From Streptomyces griseus (lineage in GTDB: Bacteria; Bdellovibrionota; Bdellovibrionia; Bdellovibrionales; Bdellovibrionaceae): a stretch of DNA of 63,838 nucleotides. A model generated the notes under the pieces. The model was not told the DNA's origin. It saw nothing but the letters and a program-made list of their open reading frames with translations, and did not search any database. Made by a program: the position numbers and the translations under genes. The stretch is from positions 1 through 63,838 of the forward strand of contig CALQIT020000010.1 in the NCBI GenBank assembly GCA_943330705.2. The letters run 5' to 3'. This document shows positions 43,037 through 51,414 of this stretch, piece after piece (the first letter of the stretch is position 1; each line of letters opens with the position of its first letter).

Positions 43037-43732
43037 TCAAAGAATCTGCGGACACATTTCCGATAAAAAACACTTTTCACAGCGGGGCTTGCGCGCCTTG
43101 CAAACTTGTCGGCCATGGGTAATCAGCCAATGGGAAAGCATAATCCAATGTGCTTTAGGAATAATTTTTTGCAGGTCCCGTTCAATCACTTCGGGGTTTG
43201 CTGATTTACTCCAGCCAAACCTATGCGAAAGTCGAGCAACGTGGGTGTCGACAACGATCCCACTGACAAGACCATAAGCATTTCCCATTACCACATTGGC
43301 TGTTTTTCGTCCGACTCCAGCTAGCTCAACCAACTGATCTAAGGTCCTAGGAAGGTGGCCTTGGTATTTTTCAACCAGCGAGCGCGCGCAAGAAATTAAA
43401 TTTTTTGCTTTATTTCGATAAAATCCCGTCGAATGAATAAGAAGCTCGACCTGGTCTGTCTTGGCCTTGGCCATCTCGATGGCGCTTGGATACTGCGCAA
43501 ACAATGCAGGGGTCACCTGGTTCACCCGCTCGTCAGTGCACTGGGCAGACAGAATAGTCGCAACTAGCAATTGAAACGGGGTTTCATGGTCCAACGCACA
43601 GTGGGCATCGGGGTAATATCGTTGAAAAAGATCGACCAATTCCTGCTGCGAAGCCTTACGGATTTTCGTCGGTGTCGCCGATGGCCTCGACGGGGCAACC
43701 CTCTTTGGCCTCTTTGCAGGCAGCGATTTCAT
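43037..43732 (-). CDS. nth: Endonuclease III
   Basis: 231 residues. Base-excision glycosylase/lyase for oxidised pyrimidines. Helix-hairpin-helix LAGVGRKTANVVMGNAYG with the catalytic Lys, catalytic Asp in VVDTHVARL, and the four Cys of the [4Fe-4S] cluster spaced C-x6-C-x2-C-x5-C at the end (KARKPRCEKCFLSEMC). Start set at ATG 43732, giving a basic 30-residue N-terminal tail; it overlaps the ferredoxin gene by 77 nt in another frame, which is unusual, and a later start is not excluded. Confidence 0.93.
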   Translation of the reverse strand: MKSLPAKRPKRVAPSRPSATPTKIRKASQQELVDLFQRYYPDAHCALDHETPFQLLVATILSAQCTDERVNQVTPALFAQYPSAIEMAKAKTDQVELLIHSTGFYRNKAKNLISCARSLVEKYQGHLPRTLDQLVELAGVGRKTANVVMGNAYGLVSGIVVDTHVARLSHRFGWSKSANPEVIERDLQKIIPKAHWIMLSHWLITHGRQVCKARKPRCEKCFLSEMCPQIL

Positions 43733-43895
43733 CTTGGCTTTCTGGCTGCTTGGCAACGTAGGCATGGCCGTCCTCTTCATGCATTTTGAAGTTTTTTGGA
43801 GCTGCCAAAACACAGGCATCGCAAGCAATACAGGATTGATCAACGAATACCTTACCCGTTGCATTTTCTTTCCACTTTTGGGTGATGTCAGCCAT
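43656..43895 (-). CDS. Single-cluster ferredoxin
   Basis: 79 residues. CIACDAC (CxxCxxC) and a distal Cys in GCPVEAIGD hold one [4Fe-4S] cluster; acidic surface. Electron carrier with unknown partner. The ATG at 43895 has GGAG 5 nt upstream. First gene of the minus-strand run ferredoxin-nth-doxX-thiBPQ. Confidence 0.9.
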   Translation of the reverse strand: MADITQKWKENATGKVFVDQSCIACDACVLAAPKNFKMHEEDGHAYVAKQPESQDEIAACKEAKEGCPVEAIGDTDENP

Positions 43896-44060
43896 GGCTA
43901 CTCCGTATAAATTCCGTACAAATTAGGTCGCTAATGACAACTATATACAGAGCTTCGCTGAACTTGTCCAGACATCGGTCTTGATTCCTAGAACTGGCCC
44001 CCAAGAACCCTGATCCAGCACACATTTTACGCTAAACTGTACTTTTACTAGGAGGTTGCC

Positions 44061-45152
44061 ATGGAAGGTCCACGTTCACCAAGGGAGTCTGAGTACTCCC
44101 AGGTATTAGAGTTTTTACATAGCCACCTTCGGCCCGAAGCCGGCTGGTCCCTTAGTCAGGAATATCCGACGGCCTTGGGGCCGACAAATCTGAATAATAT
44201 TCGCATCATTACCGAACAGGGAAAAGTGCTGTCCCATGCGGTACTCAAACCACTTATTATTAAAACACCAATTGCCATTCTAAAAGCCGCTGCCATCGGA
44301 AGTGTGGTAACGGACTCTGAACATCGAGGCCAAGGTTTGAGTACCAAAGTTCTTGAAGAATGCCTGGCCGAGGCCCGCCGCCAAGAATGCGACATTGCAA
44401 TTCTTTGGACGAATCTGCATGAATTCTATCGCAAGCTGGATTTCGAACTTGCTGGAACTGAAATAAGCTGCACCCTTGAAAATGAGTTCACAACCCCTGC
44501 CGCCAGCGGCCTTAAGTACATCCGCGGCGCGAATGTTTCAGCGGCGGCCATCTATCGACTTTACTCCCAACACACCGTCGGCAGCGTCAGAACCGCCGAA
44601 GACATTCAAAAATTTATGAATATCCCACAATCAACGGTATATACGGCTTGGGATCAAACAGGTCAGCTTGTGGCCTATGCCGTTGATGGCAAAGGGGCTG
44701 ATCTGACCAACTACATCCATGAGTGGGGCGGAAGCACCTCGAAAATAATTGCCTTATTAAGTCACATCCGAAAAGAAAAGGCCAAGCCAGTCACCATAAT
44801 TTTTCCACGACAGTCGACAAATCTACATCGCCAATTGAAGGAATTGCCTGGCTCGGTTGTTACGGAAGGATTTTTAGGCATGATAAAAATTATTAATCAG
44901 GCTGGCTTGTTTGCAAAAATTAAAAAAACAGCGCGGCAAAATGGTCTGCAAGATTTAATTCTAGAAAAGCAAGGAAGTCATATTGTCTTTGGCCTTCCCG
45001 GGGATCTATTGACAATTTCTGATGAAAAGGACTTTGTCTCTCTGCTCTTTGGGCCAATTTCTGAAATACCCCTTACCGCAGCCGCCACCTCTGAAAAACT
45101 TCTAAAACTTTTTCCACTGCCACTTTGGTTCTGGGGTTGGGATTCCGTATGA
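44061..45152 (+). CDS. GNAT-family acetyltransferase
   Basis: 363 residues. N-terminal GNAT domain with the CoA-binding motif SEHRGQGLSTKVLEECLAEA (near 85-105) and a long C-terminal region, an Eis-like two-part layout. Substrate unknown. GGAGG lies 6 nt before the ATG. Its stop overlaps the next gene as ATGA. Confidence 0.82.
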   Translation: MEGPRSPRESEYSQVLEFLHSHLRPEAGWSLSQEYPTALGPTNLNNIRIITEQGKVLSHAVLKPLIIKTPIAILKAAAIGSVVTDSEHRGQGLSTKVLEECLAEARRQECDIAILWTNLHEFYRKLDFELAGTEISCTLENEFTTPAASGLKYIRGANVSAAAIYRLYSQHTVGSVRTAEDIQKFMNIPQSTVYTAWDQTGQLVAYAVDGKGADLTNYIHEWGGSTSKIIALLSHIRKEKAKPVTIIFPRQSTNLHRQLKELPGSVVTEGFLGMIKIINQAGLFAKIKKTARQNGLQDLILEKQGSHIVFGLPGDLLTISDEKDFVSLLFGPISEIPLTAAATSEKLLKLFPLPLWFWGWDSV

Positions 45153-45949
45153 AAATTCTTATGCTTTTAACGATTGCGGCCATTGCCATTCCTGCGTTCT
45201 TCTTTAGCTTGCTGGGCTGTATGAAGACCCCTGAGCATAAAGCGGACTATGGCCAAGAAAATTTAATCAGCGAGGTCAATGACGCCTTGAATGCATTGGG
45301 ACAGCCTGATCCCATTGCGATTAAGAAAGGTGAGTTTTCATATTCTGTTTATGCACAATCTGTGGATACTGGACTTCCGCAGGTTATCATGCAAACAGCA
45401 AAAACAGTCACAGATCGCAGCGAGGACGCGGACAATATCTATTTGACCGTGGTTGATGAAACCAACGAGCTAAAAGACGGCGTGTTTAAACCTTCACACG
45501 AAGAATCCCACCTGGTTGCAAGTAAGAAACCAAGTTCAACTGCAATTCTTGCTTTGCCCACAGATACACTCATCAAGGTCATGGCAGGATGGGTAACAAG
45601 TTTTGAGGCTGGAAAACCCCGAGTTAGCTATCATCGCTTGACCCAGGAAAAAACTGAGTTTCCAGTGCCTGATCTCGTTCAGGCCAGAGCCGATTGCGGT
45701 GGACTAAAGACCGATGCCGGCCTGTGCAGCAAATATATTCCTGCCGTCAAAGTCAGCTTTGACAAAATCACATGGCAAAGCGAAACCAGGGGGGTCAAAA
45801 CCCATTTTCAAATCATTGCCAGCCCTTCGGTCCCTTTCTTTTCAAGTGATCTTCAGTTTTGCCGGCAAGACTGGATCGACTATCAAGGCCGAGTGGTTCC
45901 AGTAAACCTCTGCAAAGAAATTAAAGACTTCAAGTTCGGAATCGAATAG
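45149..45949 (+). CDS. Lipoprotein of unknown function
   Basis: 266 residues. Hydrophobic N-terminus with lipobox LLGC (Cys near 24), so anchored in a membrane. Two pairs of Cys in the C-terminal half (CGGLKTDAGLC and the CRQ...NLC region). Not recognised. Coupled to the GNAT gene by an ATGA overlap, suggesting they work together. Confidence 0.75.
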   Translation: MKILMLLTIAAIAIPAFFFSLLGCMKTPEHKADYGQENLISEVNDALNALGQPDPIAIKKGEFSYSVYAQSVDTGLPQVIMQTAKTVTDRSEDADNIYLTVVDETNELKDGVFKPSHEESHLVASKKPSSTAILALPTDTLIKVMAGWVTSFEAGKPRVSYHRLTQEKTEFPVPDLVQARADCGGLKTDAGLCSKYIPAVKVSFDKITWQSETRGVKTHFQIIASPSVPFFSSDLQFCRQDWIDYQGRVVPVNLCKEIKDFKFGIE

Positions 45950-45972
45950 AACAAGCGAACCGAGAGGTGCCT

Positions 45973-46626
45973 TTGAAAAAAATCGCTGTTATACTTGCTG
46001 GATGTGGCAATAAAGATGGTTCAGAAATTTATGAAGCCGTAAGTCTAACTATCGCCCTGGGAATGGCCGAAGCCCAAATCGAATTTTTTGCTCCGAATAA
46101 CGACTTTACAGCATTAAATTTTATGACCGACCAAGCTTTGCCAGAAAAGCGAAATGTCCTAGTTGAATCAGCGCGAATTGCCCGATCCAAAATAAAAAAT
46201 ATTTCTGAATTGCAGACAAAAAGTTTTGATGGACTTGCTTTTCCCGGAGGCTATGGCGTCGCTTTAAATTTATGTGACTGGGCTAGCAAAGGTTCTGAAT
46301 GTACTATTCATCCAGAGGTTAAGCGCTGTATTGATGAATTCTATCAGCAGAGTAAGCCTATCGCCGCCATTTGTATCGCACCTGTTTTGATCGCAAAAGT
46401 GTTGGGAAAAAAAGGCATTACGGTCACCACTGGTAACGACCTTGATACGGCAAATGAGATCATAAAAACTGGCGCCTATCATGTGGACTGCCCAGTCGAT
46501 GACTATGTCACGGATCGCGAAAATAAAATCATCACGACACCTGCATATATGTACGGCGATGCAAAGCCTTACCAAGTGTTCAAAGGGATCTCAGCTTTGG
46601 TTAAAGAATTTATTGAGATGGCCTGA
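45973..46626 (+). CDS. elbB: Glyoxalase/amidotransferase-like protein ElbB
   Basis: 217 residues, DJ-1/PfpI-like fold. KKIAVILAGCGNKDGSEIYE at the start, FPGGYGVALNLCDWA, and the nucleophile elbow AICIAPVLIAKVLG. TTG 45973 is favoured (GAGAGG 6 nt upstream and family N-terminus); GTG 45967 is the alternative. Linked in E. coli to isoprenoid metabolism; here not far from the menaquinone genes but not in an operon with them. Confidence 0.9.
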   Translation: MKKIAVILAGCGNKDGSEIYEAVSLTIALGMAEAQIEFFAPNNDFTALNFMTDQALPEKRNVLVESARIARSKIKNISELQTKSFDGLAFPGGYGVALNLCDWASKGSECTIHPEVKRCIDEFYQQSKPIAAICIAPVLIAKVLGKKGITVTTGNDLDTANEIIKTGAYHVDCPVDDYVTDRENKIITTPAYMYGDAKPYQVFKGISALVKEFIEMA

Positions 46627-46808
46627 TCGGTTCGTAATCGCAAAGGATTCGTTAAGATCATGCTAAGAATTCTATTTAATTCAATCGCTGCTTAAAGCAA
46701 AATTTTGCAATTGAAAAGTTTTAGTCCTGCTCATCTAGAATCCCTTGCCCGAGTATCATAAATTCCTATTTACTAAGTCTATTGCAGAATCAAGTGAATG
46801 GAGTTCCT

Positions 46809-47132
46809 ATGACAGAAACATCAGTAAGAGTTGAATGTATCGAGGACTGTGCAACGTCCCTGGGACGATTTTTAAAGGATCGCCGTGAAGCAAAAAGACT
46901 GACTCAATCTGAAGTCGCAGCAAGATTGGGCTATGGATCGCCGCAATTTATTTCGAATATTGAACGGGGAATATCAAATGTACCCATCAAGTCGCTAAGA
47001 ATTTTGATTGAAATATTTGGACTTTCGCCCGCTGAAGTCGTCGACATCATTGTCCAACAAAAAAGAGATTGGCTCACCCAAGAGCTAGCGCCATCAAAAA
47101 CCGCGTCGTCTGAAAATATTCTGCATAGATAA
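46809..47132 (+). CDS. Xre-family regulator
   Basis: 107 residues. Helix-turn-helix LGRFLKDRREAKRLTQSEVA, LGYGSPQFISNIERGISNVP. Short C-terminal tail. TGGAG precedes ATG 46809. A chromosomal DNA-binding regulator with unknown targets. Confidence 0.82.
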   Translation: MTETSVRVECIEDCATSLGRFLKDRREAKRLTQSEVAARLGYGSPQFISNIERGISNVPIKSLRILIEIFGLSPAEVVDIIVQQKRDWLTQELAPSKTASSENILHR

Positions 47133-47211
47133 GTTCCCGCTTCGATTTTCAAAAATTTGGTCTTTGAATTGCAACCTTCTGCATGTGTCCGTCACAGAAG
47201 GGGTCTTGAAA

Positions 47212-47418
47212 ATGAGTCCAAATAAGCTGCCATACTTTGAAAAAGTCCAGTCCCACGCGCAAAAAGAATTTCTAAAAGCTCATAATAACTGTGTATTGTG
47301 TGGCGCGGCCCTTGAGCTACTACATGTGCGCCTCGACCAAGAGCTGCAAATTTTAGAAGAAGCCCACTGCCCCGATTGCGACCGAAAAGCAAGAGACCGA
47401 AAATACACCTTGAACTAG
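47212..47418 (+). CDS. Small zinc-ribbon-like protein
   Basis: 68 residues. Two CxxC pairs, CVLC (about 27-30) and CPDC (about 58-61), a treble-clef or zinc-ribbon spacing. HNNCVLCGAALELLHV resembles the small family found in many proteobacteria. GGGG lies upstream of ATG 47212; a longer frame exists but lacks a site. Function unknown. Confidence 0.6.
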   Translation: MSPNKLPYFEKVQSHAQKEFLKAHNNCVLCGAALELLHVRLDQELQILEEAHCPDCDRKARDRKYTLN

Positions 47419-47486
47419 TTGCACAGTTGCTTCGGTAGCCAAAATTCCAACGGAAATATGGCAAACTTCTGGCGGCACCCAAAATC

Positions 47487-48863
47487 TTAGACAATTTTCT
47501 TACAGTCAGAAAAAAAAGTGCCAAAGGTTCTATCATCAGCAACACCAAAAAATGATTGTTTGACGCCATAGGGAATGCGTCGGGACTTCTCAACCCAGCC
47601 GTTCACCCAGACTTCGCCCACTTCCAATTTTTGCGCAATGGCTGATGTTTTTTCGAGCGAGCCCCACACCTGAGCTATTTGTCCATAGTAACCCGTATTT
47701 ACCCACTTAACCATCTCGTGAGCATACTTAACAGCAGAGATTATAAGTAACGGCGCCGCAATGGTATCTTGTTGTAAAACCGAACAGTGCGAAAGGTCTT
47801 GAGTCATGGTTGGCGATAAATATAAACCACCTTGGTCCGAGATCTCGCCTCCGGCAATAATTTTACCTTGGTCGGCCCGAACTTGGCGCAGTAAGTCCTC
47901 AAGACGCGGGCGATCGGTCTTTCGCATCATTGGCCCCTGCCACTTTGATTTTTTGCTTTGCTCAAGCAAAAGATCTGTCCACTGAACAACCTGAGATTCA
48001 AGAACAAAAAGTCTGCTGATATTGCAAGAGATCTGGCCTTGGCCGATAAATGCAGAATTGTAAATTTGCTCGATGCATTCTTCAGGTTTTGCATCTGGTA
48101 GCACCAAGCCCGAATTATTGTAGCCCATGTGCAACTGCATTTTTTTCCAGGTAGGACTTGCTGCCTTCTGAATCAATTCACCAGTCAATAAACTTGAAGA
48201 GGCAGCAATTGCGCGCACCGAGGGATGACCTGCCATCAATTCTAAAAGGTCTTCTTTTTGACCCTGCAGAATTTGGCAGGTACCGGAAGCCCACTGCGCT
48301 TCGGGAAATTCAGAACGAATACGTTCTAGAATTTCACCAAGGATCTGCCCGGTGACCGGGCTGTCAGAACATGGCTTTACAATCACCGCATTTCCAGCAC
48401 CGATAGCTGGCGCAAGTTTTTCGCACAAAAATCGCAAACTCAAGCCCCAGTGGGGGGCAATGACAACAATCCCCGTCGGAAGAAACGAATCGTGATTTGG
48501 ATGTTGCAACTTAAACTCGGTGTCCTCGGCGGCTGAAATAAATGCTCTGGCTGCAGGCCGAACGCTATTTTCTAAAACGAAAGATTCTGGTACAGCTTGA
48601 TGTGAAGCTTCCCTTTTAGAGTATGCCATTTCATTTTCGGTTATAATATCCGCAATTTTTCGCAAAATTTGGCCACGCTCTTCAAAATCCGGACGCTTCG
48701 GCAAGAGCAATGATTTTTTGGCAAACTGCAATGCCCGAACAAAGTCCATCGCCTCACAGGCCGAGACCTCTTCGAGAATATCCCCTTTAAAGGGGCAAAT
48801 TTTTAAGAATACTTTTTTCTCTTGAGCCGGAACCCATGATTCACCAATGTAATTTAAAATCAT
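47487..48863 (-). CDS. Divergent aldehyde-dehydrogenase-family protein
   Basis: 458 residues. The ALDH fold is clear: GIVVIAPHWGLSLRFLCEKL, NAVIVKPCSDSPVTGQIL, and the catalytic-Cys region FIGQGQISCNISRLFV with its Cys. The segment that usually reads ELGGKNP, with the general-base Glu, here reads LHMGYNNSG, so the Glu is replaced by His. It may be an inactive or altered-activity member. The ATG at 48863 is used; a TTG at 48887 is possible. Confidence 0.8.
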   Translation of the reverse strand: MILNYIGESWVPAQEKKVFLKICPFKGDILEEVSACEAMDFVRALQFAKKSLLLPKRPDFEERGQILRKIADIITENEMAYSKREASHQAVPESFVLENSVRPAARAFISAAEDTEFKLQHPNHDSFLPTGIVVIAPHWGLSLRFLCEKLAPAIGAGNAVIVKPCSDSPVTGQILGEILERIRSEFPEAQWASGTCQILQGQKEDLLELMAGHPSVRAIAASSSLLTGELIQKAASPTWKKMQLHMGYNNSGLVLPDAKPEECIEQIYNSAFIGQGQISCNISRLFVLESQVVQWTDLLLEQSKKSKWQGPMMRKTDRPRLEDLLRQVRADQGKIIAGGEISDQGGLYLSPTMTQDLSHCSVLQQDTIAAPLLIISAVKYAHEMVKWVNTGYYGQIAQVWGSLEKTSAIAQKLEVGEVWVNGWVEKSRRIPYGVKQSFFGVADDRTFGTFFSDCKKIV

Positions 48864-49018
48864 ACCGCTAACTATGACATATTCCAAAGGAGAAGCAATG
48901 AATTGAGACTACCCAAGTGCAGGGGCTCAGACAAAGCGCATTTTAAAACGGCACTGGCCTTCAGAGTCAAAAAGGTGAAGCCCTTGATTCTTTTAAATTT
49001 TGCGAATTAAATCGTAGT

Positions 49019-49642
49019 ATGAAAAATATATCTATTGGTTGCAAAGTAATCGCGATTCTTTCTTTCATCATATTGACTTCATGTGAGGGCTTTGGCCCCG
49101 CGAGTCTGACCATCGAAGGTCAGAGAAATGTGACGCTTCGTTCAACAAAGGGAACCCAACTGGTCCTGCAGTCTGGCGTTAAACTCGAAAATGTAAAAAT
49201 TAGCGGAACTTCGAAGGAAGTCAGTCTTTCTCAAGATGGCTTTGATTTGAAGTTTAAAGGCGCCATTTATGACAAGACTAGCGGTGCAGTGGAATGTTTG
49301 CCTGAAAACTCCAAGGTGACCACAAGTGATGAAGAAAGCGTCGGAATGCAACTTCGTCGCCGTCTTGAAAACAGTCACAAAGAAGTTCGCCAAGAGATGC
49401 GCAGATGTCAGATCCTAGAAACCAAGTGTTACGGCGGCTGCAACAGCGGCCACGGTCACTGCAGCCCCTCTTGCTATACTCAACAGCGACCAGGGTGGCA
49501 ACAAGTCCGCCTTGATATTTTTCATAATTTATACGACTTTCGAGGTCTGATCTATTCGGGTAAAGGTACTTCATTGGCTGAGATTTCTGGTAAAGATACC
49601 GAAGTAAGCATTCAAGAAACTTTTCTGTCCGATTGCATGTAG
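49019..49642 (+). CDS. Cys-rich lipoprotein of unknown function
   Basis: 207 residues. Lipobox LTSC (Cys near 22). The N-terminal half is beta-rich (VTLRSTKGTQLVLQSGVKLE). Around 136-152 a compact Cys/His cluster CYGGCNSGHGHCSPSC could bind metal. Not recognised. It converges with the methyltransferase gene at a shared terminator. Confidence 0.7.
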   Translation: MKNISIGCKVIAILSFIILTSCEGFGPASLTIEGQRNVTLRSTKGTQLVLQSGVKLENVKISGTSKEVSLSQDGFDLKFKGAIYDKTSGAVECLPENSKVTTSDEESVGMQLRRRLENSHKEVRQEMRRCQILETKCYGGCNSGHGHCSPSCYTQQRPGWQQVRLDIFHNLYDFRGLIYSGKGTSLAEISGKDTEVSIQETFLSDCM

Positions 49643-49652
49643 CAAGTAAAAT

Positions 49653-49673
49653 CAAAACCCTTAGCGGGTTTTG
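49653..49673. terminator. Bidirectional terminator hairpin
   Basis: CAAAACCC (49653-49660), loop ttagc, GGGTTTTG (49666-49673), an 8-bp perfect stem between two convergent genes, with A/T tracts on both sides. It includes the methyltransferase stop codon. Confidence 0.75.
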
Positions 49674-50317
49674 AAAATTCGAATTAAGTCAGTTCCGCGA
49701 ATGTTGCCAATGGATTCATAGGATGCTCGCCCAGCAATGAATTGCGATAGTTCTTGGTGCACGTCATAGCCGTGATTATCTAAGGGACGCAACAGAAGAA
49801 ATGCCGACCCTTTAATATGCAAGCTGATCAGGATTGCCTCCAGCAATTGCAAGAACGACGCATCGATATAAAAGCGGCAACGATTTTTAAATTCTGAAGG
49901 GGACGCTTTCCCTTGCCCAGGTCGAAAGTAGGGGGGATTACAAAGAATCAAATCGAAATATCCACTCCAATCGGTCCGCTGCGCAATTTCTTTATAGTTA
50001 AGGTTCTGAAAGTCAAAAGTTGGTGTAGAAATTTGTGCGAATTGCTTCGTTCTTAAAAAGTCTTCAATGACCAGCTTCTTGTTGTGATTAAAATGAGGCA
50101 GGTAGTCCTTCTGGATTTCCAAAAATTGAATTTCTTGAAGACGACGATTTCTGTAAAAATACTCAAATCCCATTACGCCGCAGCCCGCGCATAGGTCTAA
50201 AACTCGAGCCGCCTCGATGCCATTTTTTGCATTCCAATTTGAAATTGATAACGGAGCTTCAATTGAATCCAAAGAAAAGTGATATTCGTTGGGTTGAGAA
50301 TACCGATAGGTAAACAT
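49661..50317 (-). CDS. SAM-dependent methyltransferase, TrmN6-like
   Basis: 218 residues. SAM motif VLDLCAGCGVMGFEYF, then FDLILCNPPYF (NPPY, typical of N6-adenine methyltransferases). Similar in layout to TrmN6/YfiC, which modifies tRNA-Val1. The start at 50317, 6 nt after the HIT stop, is used; a longer frame would overlap the HIT gene. Confidence 0.8.
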   Translation of the reverse strand: MFTYRYSQPNEYHFSLDSIEAPLSISNWNAKNGIEAARVLDLCAGCGVMGFEYFYRNRRLQEIQFLEIQKDYLPHFNHNKKLVIEDFLRTKQFAQISTPTFDFQNLNYKEIAQRTDWSGYFDLILCNPPYFRPGQGKASPSEFKNRCRFYIDASFLQLLEAILISLHIKGSAFLLLRPLDNHGYDVHQELSQFIAGRASYESIGNIRGTDLIRIFKTR

Positions 50318-50322
50318 AAAAT

Positions 50323-50718
50323 CTAAAATTTTAGAAAAGATATGATTTTCTGCTGAATATCTTTCATCTCTTGATCCGAGCGGCGTTTTGCCCCAGCGAA
50401 CGAAAGATCTGCAATGGACCAAGACGGGATTAAGTGAAGATGATAATGGGGTACTTCAAAACCTGCCACGATGGTGCCGACGCGCGAGCACTCGGTTGAT
50501 TTTTTGATCGCTCGTGCAATGACCTGGGCATTTTTTGCAACTTGCAGGTAATCTTTTTCCGGAACTTCATACCAATGGCTAATCTCAGCCTTTGGCAAAA
50601 CCAAGGTATGACCAAGATGGACCTGATCAAGTGCCAAAAAAGAAATGGTTAACTCGTCTTCGTGAATTTTGTAACAAGGAAGTTCACCCTTAATAATTTT
50701 TGTAAAAATAGTGGCCAT
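50323..50718 (-). CDS. HIT-family protein
   Basis: 131 residues with the HxHxH motif in VPHYHLHLIPSW near 90. A nucleotide hydrolase or transferase of the HinT type, likely cleaving AMP-conjugates. Same strand as the PilZ gene 3 nt upstream. Confidence 0.92.
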   Translation of the reverse strand: MATIFTKIIKGELPCYKIHEDELTISFLALDQVHLGHTLVLPKAEISHWYEVPEKDYLQVAKNAQVIARAIKKSTECSRVGTIVAGFEVPHYHLHLIPSWSIADLSFAGAKRRSDQEMKDIQQKIISFLKF

Positions 50719-50721
50719 TGC

Positions 50722-51414
50722 TCAGAAACCCTTCAGTAAATTATTATAGACGTCCTCTTTATTAACAAAGGTAACACCGTAACCAAAACTACCTGCACGA
50801 ATTTCTTTAATCCAGACAATTTTAGCATCAAAGACATACTGCTTGCCAACGTTCATACTGAGTGTCAGGTGAACAAGATCATTTATCTTGATCGGAAATC
50901 TACTTTCAGTACTTTCAAAATAGGCTCCGGACATCGACAGATTCTTCATTGTCCCTTTGTTAATACCCTCTTTAAAATCAGAGCGGACATCAACCGAAAC
51001 ATCAGTTAGATAGCGGGGGTGTATTTGTTGTTTACCAACTTCATATTCACGCAATGAATCTTCGACGGTCTGAAATAGCAAAAAGCCCTCGATGGGTGTC
51101 TTTAGCATTCGAACCTTCAGATACTCGACTGAAAGCTGCATCAAACTTGTTGTTATCGAGGTTGTCAGAAGGATCATCTTCTGCTGCTTTGGCACGTCTC
51201 TTCGTAATTTTGTGTAAAAATATCCCTGAAGAAGCTCGTCCTCGGGTAATCGAATGATCAAAAGATCTGGTCCACTGGTTGCCCACCAAACGGACTCTTG
51301 AGCAAAAGATGCTGTGGTCTCGATAGACAGTCCCCCAGGGTTGTGGTGCTGGGCTATCTCTTCAATCATCTTTTGCTCATCGAATGAGGTGGAAATGATT
51401 AGAACCTTGTACAC
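50722..51414 (-). CDS. Pseudo-receiver/PilZ protein
   Basis: 230 residues. The first 125 follow the receiver fold (VLIISTSFDEQKMIEEI, GPDLLIIRLPEDELL, RMLKTPIEG), but the usual phospho-acceptor Asp is replaced in LLIIRLP while the Lys remains. The C-terminal part is PilZ-like (IHPRYLTDVSVDVRSDF, NKGTMKNLSMSGAYFES), and RYLTD may be part of a c-di-GMP site. A signalling protein that cannot be phosphorylated in the normal way. Confidence 0.75.
   Translation of the reverse strand: MYKVLIISTSFDEQKMIEEIAQHHNPGGLSIETTASFAQESVWWATSGPDLLIIRLPEDELLQGYFYTKLRRDVPKQQKMILLTTSITTSLMQLSVEYLKVRMLKTPIEGFLLFQTVEDSLREYEVGKQQIHPRYLTDVSVDVRSDFKEGINKGTMKNLSMSGAYFESTESRFPIKINDLVHLTLSMNVGKQYVFDAKIVWIKEIRAGSFGYGVTFVNKEDVYNNLLKGF

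Noticed and set aside
43896-44060. TPP riboswitch expected for the thiamine transporter
   Set aside because: No CTGAGA...ACCTGATC-like conserved core is visible here or directly before thiB.
47192-47593. 133-codon minus-strand frame
   Set aside because: Antisense to the zinc-ribbon gene and overlapping the dehydrogenase 3' end; no motif.
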